Source: JAMIFN01 sp964544605 (GTDB lineage: Bacteria; Pseudomonadota; Gammaproteobacteria; Burkholderiales; Burkholderiaceae_C). From it: a stretch of 64,000 nt of DNA. Under the pieces are notes generated by a model. The model was given only the letters and a program-made list of their open reading frames with translations, did not search any database and was not told the DNA's origin. This document shows positions 35,792 through 43,247 of the stretch, piece after piece; the first letter of the stretch is position 1, and the number at the start of each line of letters is the position of its first letter. Position numbers and translations under genes: made by a program. The stretch lies in NCBI GenBank assembly GCA_964544605.1, contig CAZJBX010000003.1, forward strand, positions 37,374-101,373, in the 5' to 3' direction.

Positions 35792-36895
35792 ATGTTTGCA
35801 CCACTTCAAAACGACACCTTTTTGCGCGCCGCCCAAGGGCAGGCCACCGATTACACCCCCGTCTGGCTCATGCGCCAAGCGGGGCGCTATTTGCCCGAAT
35901 ACTGCGCCACCCGCGCCAAAGCAGGCAGCTTTATGGGCTTGGCCACGAATGTGGACTATGCCACCGAGGTCACGCTACAGCCGCTGGAGCGCTATGACTT
36001 GGATGCCTCCATTCTGTTTTCCGACATCCTCACTGTGCCCGATGCCATGGGTTTGGGCCTGAGCTTTGTACATGGCGAGGGGCCGCAGTTTGAAACCGCT
36101 GTGCGCGATGAGGCCACAGTCAAAAGCCTGCAAGTGCCCGATATGGACAAGCTGCGCTATGTGTTCGATGCCGTCACCAGCATCCGCAAAGCGCTGGCCG
36201 GCCGTGTGCCGCTGATTGGCTTTAGCGGCAGCCCCTGGACTTTGGCCTGCTATATGGTCGAAGGCGCAGGCTCCAAAGACTACCGCCACATCAAAACCAT
36301 GATGTATGCCCGCCCTGATTTGATGCACCAGATTTTGCAGGTGAACGCCGATAGCGTGGCGGTTTACCTCAATGCCCAAATTGATGCTGGCGCACAAGCG
36401 GTGATGGTTTTTGACAGTTGGGGCGGCGTGCTCGCCACGCGTGAGTTCGATGCCTTCAGCCTGCAATACACCAACCGTGTGCTGTCTCAGCTCAAGCGCA
36501 CTGGGCCTGATGGCCAAGTCGTGCCCCGCCTTGTCTTCACCAAAGGCGGCGGCCTGTGGCTGGGCCGCATGGCCAATATGGACTGCGACACCTTGGGCGT
36601 GGACTGGACTGTCTCGCTCAAAACCGCCCGCCAAGTGCTGGACGGCCACGACAAATCCCTGCAAGGCAATATCGACCCCAATGTGCTGTTTGCGCCGCCC
36701 GAGGCCATTCGCAGCCAAGTGCGCGCCGTGCTTGACGACTTCGGCACGCCGCACCAAGGCACAGAGCGTGGCTGCGGCCACATCTTCAACCTAGGCCACG
36801 GCATCAGCCAATTCACCCCGCCAGAGCATGTGGAAGTTTTGGTGGATGAGGTGCACAGCTACTCTCGGGCGCAACGCCAACAGGCGGCCCGTTAA
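35792..36895 (+). CDS. hemE: Uroporphyrinogen decarboxylase
   Basis: Heme pathway enzyme that removes four acetate carboxyls from uroporphyrinogen III to give coproporphyrinogen III; cofactor-free, cytosolic. 367 residues with MRQAGRYLPEY (substrate arginine), SDILTVPDAMG, GFSGSPWTLACYMVEG and FNLGHGI near the end. The family start FAPLQNDTFLRAA begins at ATG 35792. The next heme enzyme in the pathway, hemF, lies at 49361, not adjacent. ybeY follows 22 bases downstream. Confidence 0.97.
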   Translation: MFAPLQNDTFLRAAQGQATDYTPVWLMRQAGRYLPEYCATRAKAGSFMGLATNVDYATEVTLQPLERYDLDASILFSDILTVPDAMGLGLSFVHGEGPQFETAVRDEATVKSLQVPDMDKLRYVFDAVTSIRKALAGRVPLIGFSGSPWTLACYMVEGAGSKDYRHIKTMMYARPDLMHQILQVNADSVAVYLNAQIDAGAQAVMVFDSWGGVLATREFDAFSLQYTNRVLSQLKRTGPDGQVVPRLVFTKGGGLWLGRMANMDCDTLGVDWTVSLKTARQVLDGHDKSLQGNIDPNVLFAPPEAIRSQVRAVLDDFGTPHQGTERGCGHIFNLGHGISQFTPPEHVEVLVDEVHSYSRAQRQQAAR

Positions 36896-36917
36896 AGCAC
36901 AGCAAGGCGCAACCCCT

Positions 36918-37361
36918 ATGGCTTTGTATCTAGATTTGCAATGGGCCAGCAGCCCCAGCCACCGCCAGGCCGTGAGTGACTACAGCCTGCGCCGCTGGGC
37001 CAAAGCCGCCCTTGCGCCGCAGGTGGAAAACGCCCACATCACCCTGCGTGTGGTCGGCAAGGCCGAAGGCCAAGCCCTGAATCTGCAATTTCGGGGCAAA
37101 GACTACGCCACCAATGTGCTGACCTTTGACTACAGCGGCGCGCCCGAACTGGCCGCCGACATCGTGCTCTGCGCCCCCGTGGTCGCGGCCGAGGCCAAAG
37201 CCCAAGGCAAAAGCCTGCGCGCCCACTACGCGCATTTGTTCATACACGGCCTGCTGCACGCCCAAGGCTATGAACACGAAAACTGCGAGGCCGAGGCCGA
37301 AGAAATGGAACTGCTGGAAAGCCTGATCATGCGCAGCTTGGCGCTGCCAGACCCCTATTGA
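36918..37361 (+). CDS. ybeY: Endoribonuclease YbeY (rRNA maturation)
   Basis: Zinc-dependent single-strand endoribonuclease for 16S rRNA 3' maturation and ribosome quality control. 147 residues. The zinc motif H-G-x-L-H-x2-G-Y-x-H is visible as HGLLHAQGYEH near 110-120, together with the preceding R-G-K-D-Y-A-T-N-V-L-T-F strand. ATG 36918 was chosen by family start. It usually neighbours phoH and corC; here it is separated from phoH (12657) and follows hemE. Confidence 0.95.
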   Translation: MALYLDLQWASSPSHRQAVSDYSLRRWAKAALAPQVENAHITLRVVGKAEGQALNLQFRGKDYATNVLTFDYSGAPELAADIVLCAPVVAAEAKAQGKSLRAHYAHLFIHGLLHAQGYEHENCEAEAEEMELLESLIMRSLALPDPY

Positions 37362-37411
37362 ATCAAAGCCCGAGACATGGGCAGGCTGCGCCCTTGTCCT
37401 CAATCTGCCGC

Positions 37412-37741
37412 TTAAAACAGCAAAGCCAGGCCCGCTTGGGCGCTGGCATAGCGGCTCACATCGGCAAACAGATCGCCACCGCTGCGGGTGCAGCGCCACA
37501 CTTGGCCCTCAGCCTGCCAGCGGTAATGAAAACCGCCCGCCTGCGCTGCCAGCCAAATCTCTTGCAGCGGCTTTTGTAAATTGATAACGATTTGGCTGCC
37601 ATTGGCAAAGTGCAAATTCAGCACCCCGCCTTGGCGCTCGGCATCGATATCGGCGTCGGTGTCCTCATTGATGCGGTCGCAAGCGGCCTCAATGCGGGCC
37701 AGCGCGGCCTCGGCCAAATCCAAATAATTTTCTTCTTGCAT
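37412..37741 (-). CDS. cyaY: Frataxin homologue CyaY
   Basis: Small iron-binding regulator of iron-sulfur cluster assembly, 109 residues. The acidic first helix (YLDLAEAALARIEAACD) and DADIDAERQGGVLNL strand, then IVINLQKPLQEIWLAA and GGFHYRW, match the CyaY fold. It is immediately downstream of the DUF4126 gene (3-base gap), so co-transcribed. Confidence 0.94.
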   Translation of the reverse strand: MQEENYLDLAEAALARIEAACDRINEDTDADIDAERQGGVLNLHFANGSQIVINLQKPLQEIWLAAQAGGFHYRWQAEGQVWRCTRSGGDLFADVSRYASAQAGLALLF

Positions 37742-37744
37742 GGC

Positions 37745-38479
37745 TTACATCCTTGCCCCAGTTTGCTGGCTGTCTCTTTGAATAAAGGCCGAGATTTTGG
37801 CCAAAACTTTGCGCAAAAAGCGCCACAGCAGCCAAATCAAAAGCACAGAAACCAACAAGACCAGCACCATGCCAAAGGCAAACACAATGGGGTGGGCCAC
37901 GGCCAGCCACAACATAAAGACGACCAAGCCGTCTTCAAACAGGCTCACGCCCACATTGCTGAAGGGCTCAGGCGAGGTGTTTACGGCCAAACGCGTGCTG
38001 GCCTTGGCGGAAAAAGAAGTCGCCGCCAGCGTGCCGCCCAACAGTGCCATGACGGTGGCCATGGTGGCATCATCGGCGCCAAACACGCCTGCGGCCAAGG
38101 CCGCCCCAGCGGGCACACGAATGACAGAGTTGAGCACATCCCAGGCGGAGTCGAGGCCAGGGATTTTGTCGGCAAAAAACTCCACAAACAGCAGCGCAAA
38201 ACTGGCCGCCAACATGGCTGGGTGTTGCAAGACCCGCAGGCCGTGCGGCAGTTCAAAGGGCAGCCAGCCCATATACGCAAAAGCGCCGAATAAAAATACC
38301 ACCAAATACAGGCGCACGCCACTGGCCCAGCCCATAGCGGCAGCCAAGGCCAGTAGGCCGCCCATGCTCAAATCACCCAAGGCGCTATCGGCCACAGCCT
38401 GCACTGCCTCACCAGAGGGCAAGGCCGAAGCGGCCCAAGTTTGGGCGCTTTCAACACTGCTTTGCCAAGTGCTTGGCAT
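37745..38479 (-). CDS. DUF4126 family membrane protein
   Basis: 244 residues with five or six hydrophobic helices after a 40-residue N-terminal segment. GWASGVRLYLVVFLFGAFAYMG, FFADKIPGLDSAWDVLNSVIRVPAGA and the SKASTRLAVNTSPEPFSN loop are typical of DUF4126. Function is unknown. It overlaps no neighbour and lies between rhlE (upstream) and cyaY (downstream) on the same strand. Confidence 0.85.
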   Translation of the reverse strand: MPSTWQSSVESAQTWAASALPSGEAVQAVADSALGDLSMGGLLALAAAMGWASGVRLYLVVFLFGAFAYMGWLPFELPHGLRVLQHPAMLAASFALLFVEFFADKIPGLDSAWDVLNSVIRVPAGAALAAGVFGADDATMATVMALLGGTLAATSFSAKASTRLAVNTSPEPFSNVGVSLFEDGLVVFMLWLAVAHPIVFAFGMVLVLLVSVLLIWLLWRFLRKVLAKISAFIQRDSQQTGARM

Positions 38480-38506
38480 GGCGGCTCCTCCCTGTGCTTT
38501 GGGGTA

Positions 38507-39976
38507 TTAGGGCGCGGATTTGAACAAGGCCGCAACCTTGCGTTTGCTGCGGATGTTCAGCGATTTGCGCAAACTCACCACGGGGGTTTTGCCCGTTTTC
38601 TCCCATGCGGCGGGTTCGCTGCGCTCTGCTTCCTCATAGGGGCGGTTGAAGAAAGGGTCCCTCGACAACTGCTGCGGCTGGTAATTGCTGCCTTGGGGCA
38701 CATCGCGGCGCTCCTCTTGGCGGCGCTCACGGCGGTAAGGGGCTGCGCCCTCGCTATCGCTGCGGCGTTCGCCCTCAAAACGGCGGCGCGGCTCACTTCT
38801 AAAGGCGGCAATGCTCAGCGCCTGCGGCTCAATTTTTTGCTTGGTGGTTTTCTCAATCTCTGCCACCAACTTGGCATCCGATGGCGCGACCAAACTGATG
38901 GCCAAACCCGTGGCCCCAGCGCGGCCCGTGCGGCCAATGCGGTGCACATAGTCCTCGGCATGAAAGGGCAGGTCGTAATTGAACACGGCGGGCACATCTT
39001 TGATGTCCAGCCCACGGGCGGCCACATCGGTGGCCACCAGCAAATCAACTTCGCCGTTTTTAAAGGCTTCCAAAGCCTTCAGGCGCTCATCTTGCGATTT
39101 GTCGCCGTGCAAAGCGGTGGTGCGCAAGCCATCGCGCTCTAGCGCACGGGCCAAGCGGCCACAGCCGATCTTGCTGTTGCAAAACACAAAAGCTTGGCTC
39201 ACGCCATGCTCTTTGACCAATTGCACCAGCGCCGCGTGCTTTTCATCGCCGCGCACGCCGTAAAACTTTTGTGTCACGGTATTGGCCGTGGCATTTGGGC
39301 GGGCCACTTCGACCAGCACAGGGTCTTGCAAATAACTGGCCGCCAGTTTTTTGATTTCAGGCGAGAAAGTGGCCGAGAACAGCAGCGTGGTGCGCTGCTT
39401 GGGCAGGTGGCTCAAAATGCGCTGCAAATCGGGCAAAAAGCCGATATCGAGCATACGGTCGGCCTCATCCAGCACCACATATTCCACCTGATGCAAGGCC
39501 ACAGATTTGGCCTCAATGTGGTCGAGCAAACGCCCTGGCGTGGCCGTGAGGATTTCTACCCCTTGGCGCAATTGCGCCACTTGCGGCTTCATATCCATGC
39601 CGCCAAACACCACGGCTGAGCGCAGCGGCGTGTGCTTGGCATACTGCGCCACATTGTCGGCCACTTGGTCGGCCAGCTCACGGGTGGGCGCCAACACCAA
39701 AGCCCGCACAGGGTGGCGGGCGGGTGAGGCCGAGGTATTGGCATGGCGCAACATGCGTTGCAGCAGCGGCAGGGTGAAAGCGGCTGTTTTGCCCGTCCCC
39801 GTTTGCGCCGCACCCATGATGTCGCGGCCCGCCAAAACGACGGGAATCGCCTTGGCTTGAATCGGCGACATTTGCGTGTAGCCCATCTCGGCGACGGCAC
39901 GCAAAATCGGCTCGGCCAAGCCTGCGGCGGCAAAATTCAAATCGGCATCGGCTGGGGTGCTGGGGCTATCAGTCAT
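38507..39976 (-). CDS. rhlE: DEAD-box ATP-dependent RNA helicase, RhlE type
   Basis: RNA helicase of about 489 residues. Q-motif GYTQMSPIQAKAIP, Walker A AQTGTGKT, PTRELADQ, DEAD, SAT, ATDVAARGLDI and HRIGRTGRAG are all present. A basic, Arg/Glu-rich C-terminal tail follows from about 380, with RRRFEGERRSD-type segments for RNA contact. ATG 39976 matches the family start MTDSPS; the frame is open further up. It is seven bases downstream of the trxA stop, on the same strand. Confidence 0.94.
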   Translation of the reverse strand: MTDSPSTPADADLNFAAAGLAEPILRAVAEMGYTQMSPIQAKAIPVVLAGRDIMGAAQTGTGKTAAFTLPLLQRMLRHANTSASPARHPVRALVLAPTRELADQVADNVAQYAKHTPLRSAVVFGGMDMKPQVAQLRQGVEILTATPGRLLDHIEAKSVALHQVEYVVLDEADRMLDIGFLPDLQRILSHLPKQRTTLLFSATFSPEIKKLAASYLQDPVLVEVARPNATANTVTQKFYGVRGDEKHAALVQLVKEHGVSQAFVFCNSKIGCGRLARALERDGLRTTALHGDKSQDERLKALEAFKNGEVDLLVATDVAARGLDIKDVPAVFNYDLPFHAEDYVHRIGRTGRAGATGLAISLVAPSDAKLVAEIEKTTKQKIEPQALSIAAFRSEPRRRFEGERRSDSEGAAPYRRERRQEERRDVPQGSNYQPQQLSRDPFFNRPYEEAERSEPAAWEKTGKTPVVSLRKSLNIRSKRKVAALFKSAP

Positions 39977-39983
39977 AAGCGGC

Positions 39984-40313
39984 TTAGCTGTTTGCGTCAA
40001 TAAAAGCCTGCAACTGCGGCTTGCCACCGGCGCCCACTTGCGTGTTCACCAACTCGCCGCCTTTGAACATCATCAAAGTTGGGATGCCACGGATGCCAAA
40101 CTGCGCAGGCACAGCGGTGTTTTCGTCCACATTCATTTTGCAGATTTGCACCTTGCCCGCGTAAGTCTCGGCCAACTCGTCAAGGATGGGGGCCACGGCA
40201 CGGCAGGGGCCGCACCAAGGTGCCCAGTAATCGACCAATACGGGCAAATCAGACTTGAGCACATCGGCTTCAAAACTGGCATCGGTGATGTTTTTAATCA
40301 AATCGCTGGCCAT
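39984..40313 (-). CDS. trxA: Thioredoxin 1
   Basis: General cytosolic dithiol reductant of 109 residues with the active site WCGPC (C34, C37), the cis-proline loop GIRGIPTLMMFKGG and the starting helix ASDLIKNITDASF. The ATG at 40313 is chosen because AGGA lies seven bases upstream; an ATG six bases earlier directly abuts that site. It may reduce the Bcp peroxiredoxin encoded in this window, a known type of pairing. Confidence 0.97.
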   Translation of the reverse strand: MASDLIKNITDASFEADVLKSDLPVLVDYWAPWCGPCRAVAPILDELAETYAGKVQICKMNVDENTAVPAQFGIRGIPTLMMFKGGELVNTQVGAGGKPQLQAFIDANS

Positions 40314-40397
40314 GGCCATTTCCTTTCTTCTGGCGCTCAAGGCGCAAGTCAATAAAACAAAACATTGTGGCAGAAAACCCCAAAGCACACAGGGCCG

Positions 40398-40499
40398 CTA
40401 AGGCAGAAACCACATGCCGTAGGCATTCACGCAGAGCATGGTTGCCAGAAGTAGGAAAATCGTCGCCTTATTGCAAAGCATGGCCGTGTTGGCTTGCAT
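40398..40499 (-). CDS. Possible small membrane protein
   Basis: 33 codons, MQANTAMLCN followed by a single hydrophobic helix (IFLLLATMLCVNAYGMWFL) and stop. It is upstream of trxA on the same strand. No ribosome site is visible and the family is not recognised. It could be chance. Confidence 0.25.
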   Translation of the reverse strand: MQANTAMLCNKATIFLLLATMLCVNAYGMWFLP

Positions 40500-40577
40500 C
40501 AGGGTGCGGCTCTTGGGCTTGCCCTTTAAAAGCCAAGCGTGAGGGGTTTGCAAGCAGGGCATTGAAAGGAGGGGCCA

Positions 40578-40919
40578 ATGGCCATAGAGATTTTGGATGG
40601 GCGGCGCATTCGCACGGGGGAGTTGGTGCCGACTGAAGCGATTGCGCCAGGGCAGTTGTGGACGAATGGGCAGGCGGATGTGCGGGTGCTGGCGGTAGCA
40701 GGCGATGGGGTGCGTTATGCGGATGCCGCTGGGCAGGTGCATGAGGCCAGTGGGCGTTCGTTTCAGTGCCGCTTTTTTCAGGTGCTGGGGCCAGTTTTGC
40801 CATCTGATGCTGTGCCCCAAGCGGCGCAGCAGGCTGGGCCGAATCGCCGCCGCGTGGATGAGGCCGACGATGAAGATGGCGGGGCCGTGGTGCTGGGCTT
40901 GTGTAAGGGCGGCGTGTAG
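40578..40919 (+). CDS. Hypothetical protein, 113 residues
   Basis: Unrecognised. It has a strong ribosome site (AAAGGAGG, six bases before the ATG) and codon use like its neighbours, so it is probably real. The first 80 residues look beta-rich (IEILDGRRIRTGELVP, GQLWTNGQADVRVLAV, GVRYADAAGQVHEASGRSFQCRFFQVLG), a plan reminiscent of a small barrel or SH3-like fold. The tail is charged (RRRVDEADDEDGG). It stands alone between divergent trxA and pcnB. Confidence 0.65.
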   Translation: MAIEILDGRRIRTGELVPTEAIAPGQLWTNGQADVRVLAVAGDGVRYADAAGQVHEASGRSFQCRFFQVLGPVLPSDAVPQAAQQAGPNRRRVDEADDEDGGAVVLGLCKGGV

Positions 40920-41093
40920 AATCGGGCGGCTTTGTTTTCACCCTGCGCAAGCCTTTGTTTTATTGCGGTGCGGGGTTTTGTTTTTTGTGGCGTGCCAGTT
41001 CATGTTGTAGATGGAGCTGGGGCGCTTGGGGGCTGGGCTACCGCTTTGCTGTGGTGCTTATGAGGCTGGCCCTGTTGTTGAAGATTGACCTTC

Positions 41094-42629
41094 ATGATCA
41101 AACGCATCATCGGTAGAGTTATGGCCCGTTCCTCGGCCAAGGGCAAGAGCAAACGCTTGGGCCAGCGCGAGGAGATTCCTCAGAGTGTGCACGGCGTCTC
41201 GGCGGCGGCTTTGGATGCCCGTGCGCTGGAGGTGGTGCGCACTTTGAAAAAAGGCGGTTTTGAAGCCTATGTGGTGGGCGGCGCGGTGCGCGATTTGGTG
41301 CTGGGTGTGCGGCCCAAAGATTTTGATGTGGCCACGAATGCCACGCCTGAGCAGGTGAAGGCTTTGTTTCGCCGCGCTTTCATCATTGGGCGGCGTTTTC
41401 GCATTGTGCATGTGATTTTTGGCCGAGGCCGCGATCATGAGGTGATTGAGGTGTCCACCTTCCGTGCTTTGCTCGATAACAGCCAGGCCAAGACGGTGAC
41501 GGGCAATGAGAAGACGGCCAAGGATGCTTTGGCCCGCCTGAGCCATGCGGTGGATGAGCAGGGCCGCGTGCTGCGGGACAATGTGTGGGGCAGTTTGCAA
41601 GAGGATGCGGCACGGCGCGATTTCAGCATCAATGGCATGTATTACGACCCCGAGCGCGAGTTGATTGTGGATTACCACAAGGGTTATGAGGATTGCCAAA
41701 AGCGGGTGCTGCGCTTGATTGGCGAGCCTGAGGAGCGCTACCGTGAAGACCCCGTGCGCATGTTGCGGGCGGTGCGTTTTGTGGCGAAATTGGAAGATTT
41801 GGATTTCAAGCTGGCGCCGCAGACTTTGGCACCCATGGCCAAGTGCAAGGGGTTGCTGTGCGATATTCCGCAGGGGCGGATGTTTGACGAGACGATTAAA
41901 TTGCTGCAAACAGGGCATTCGCAAAGCAGTTTGCGCCAGTTGCGGCAGTTGGGCATTGTGGGCCAAGGGCAGGGCGTGTATCCGCTGCTGGATTTGATTG
42001 CGGAGCGGGCTGATTTGCCTTTGGTGGAGGCGGCACTGCGTGATACCGACCGCCGCCTGAATGAAGGCAAGTCGGCTGCGCCTTACTTCCTGCTGGCCTG
42101 TGTGCTGTGGGATGAGGTGGATGCAGGTTGGCAGGCGCGCCAAGCGGCGGGTGAGCATTTGATTCCAGCCCTGAGCGCGGCCATTGATGAGGTGTTTGAG
42201 CGCCGCATCGGCGATGTTTCAGGCCGTGGCAAATTGGCCGCCGATATGCGCGAGGTGTGGATGATGCAGCCGCGTTTTGAGCGCCGCACGCCGTCGAGCT
42301 CGCCGCGCCTGCTGGAGAACTTCCGCTACCGCGCCGCCTACGATTTCTACCGCCTGCGGGCGGCTGTGGGCGAGGCCGATATGGAAATCGCCGATTGGTG
42401 GCATGCCTTCGCCGAGGCCGAAGACGAGGATGTGCGCATGAGTTTGCTGGCGGCTTTGCCCAAGGCAGGCAAGCGCAAGAGCCGCAGCAAGGCGAGTGGC
42501 GATGGGGCCGATGCGGTGGCCGCCGCCGATGTCAGCGAGGGCAGCGCCGCCCCTGCGAAGAAACGCCGCCGCCGCAAAAAGAGCAATAGCAAGGGCGCAG
42601 GCGATGCAAGCGGTGGCAGCGAGACCTGA
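41094..42629 (+). CDS. pcnB: Poly(A) polymerase I
   Basis: Adds 3' poly(A) tails that promote RNA decay. 511 residues of the class II nucleotidyltransferase family: AYVVGGAVRDLVLGVRPKDFDVATNA has the GG and DxD signature; EVSTFRAL, RRDFSINGMYYDP and EDPVRMLRAVRF follow. The C-terminal 60 residues are Lys/Arg-rich (KKRRRRKKSNSK), typical of proteobacterial PcnB and a likely RNA contact. ATG 41094 is preferred over TTG 41085. The last 26 bases overlap folK, the conserved pcnB-folK pairing. Confidence 0.95.
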   Translation: MIKRIIGRVMARSSAKGKSKRLGQREEIPQSVHGVSAAALDARALEVVRTLKKGGFEAYVVGGAVRDLVLGVRPKDFDVATNATPEQVKALFRRAFIIGRRFRIVHVIFGRGRDHEVIEVSTFRALLDNSQAKTVTGNEKTAKDALARLSHAVDEQGRVLRDNVWGSLQEDAARRDFSINGMYYDPERELIVDYHKGYEDCQKRVLRLIGEPEERYREDPVRMLRAVRFVAKLEDLDFKLAPQTLAPMAKCKGLLCDIPQGRMFDETIKLLQTGHSQSSLRQLRQLGIVGQGQGVYPLLDLIAERADLPLVEAALRDTDRRLNEGKSAAPYFLLACVLWDEVDAGWQARQAAGEHLIPALSAAIDEVFERRIGDVSGRGKLAADMREVWMMQPRFERRTPSSSPRLLENFRYRAAYDFYRLRAAVGEADMEIADWWHAFAEAEDEDVRMSLLAALPKAGKRKSRSKASGDGADAVAAADVSEGSAAPAKKRRRRKKSNSKGAGDASGGSET

Positions 42630-43173
42630 AACCGCCCTGTGTGAGCAGCCCGTGCTGGCCTTCATTGGTTTGGGCTCGAACCAGGGCGATCGTGAGGCGT
42701 ATTTAACGGCCGCCGTGGAGGCCATTGCGGCTTTGCCGGGCAGTCGGCTGCTGGCGGTGTCGGCTTTGTATGCTTCGGCAGCGGCTGAAGGGGCGACGGG
42801 CAGTGGCGATTTTTTGAATGCGGCGCTGGCCTTAGAGACCCGCTTGCCGCCGCATGATTTGCTCGATGCTTTGCAAGCGATTGAGCAGGCGGGCGGGCGT
42901 GAGCGCCCTTACCACCATGCGCCGCGCACTTTGGATTTGGACATCTTGCTGTATGGCGATGCGGTGATTGATGATGGGCCGCGTTTGCTGGTGCCGCATC
43001 CGCGCTTGAGCCAGCGCGATTTTGTGCTTTTGCCCTTGATGGCGTTGCGCGCAACTTTGGGCGAGCAGCAGCCTGAGTTGCGCTTCTTGGGGCAGCTACA
43101 ACATCCCCTACCCATATTGGGCAATAGTTGCGAAATTTATAGGCAAAAATGGAAGGGACAGACGGCTTTATAG
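42604..43173 (+). CDS. folK: 2-amino-4-hydroxy-6-hydroxymethyldihydropteridine pyrophosphokinase
   Basis: Folate pathway kinase (HPPK). 189 residues with FIGLGSNQGDREAYL, RPYHHAPRTLDLDILLYGD (the metal aspartates DLDILLYGD) and LLVPHPRLSQRDFVLLPL. ATG 42604 lies inside the end of pcnB (26-base overlap). The last 25 residues after GEQQPELRFLGQL are not conserved. It contributes to folate supply, the same pool sensed at the glyA riboswitch. Confidence 0.95.
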   Translation: MQAVAARPETALCEQPVLAFIGLGSNQGDREAYLTAAVEAIAALPGSRLLAVSALYASAAAEGATGSGDFLNAALALETRLPPHDLLDALQAIEQAGGRERPYHHAPRTLDLDILLYGDAVIDDGPRLLVPHPRLSQRDFVLLPLMALRATLGEQQPELRFLGQLQHPLPILGNSCEIYRQKWKGQTAL

Positions 43174-43247
43174 TATGGTTATACGGTTTTCAGTGCGCCG
43201 TATGAGGCCCTCGCCTTTTTGACATCACGCCCCAGATAAGTAGAACA

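Noticed and set aside
41058..42158. 366-codon minus-strand frame opposite pcnB
   Set aside because: Antisense shadow; pcnB motifs are intact.
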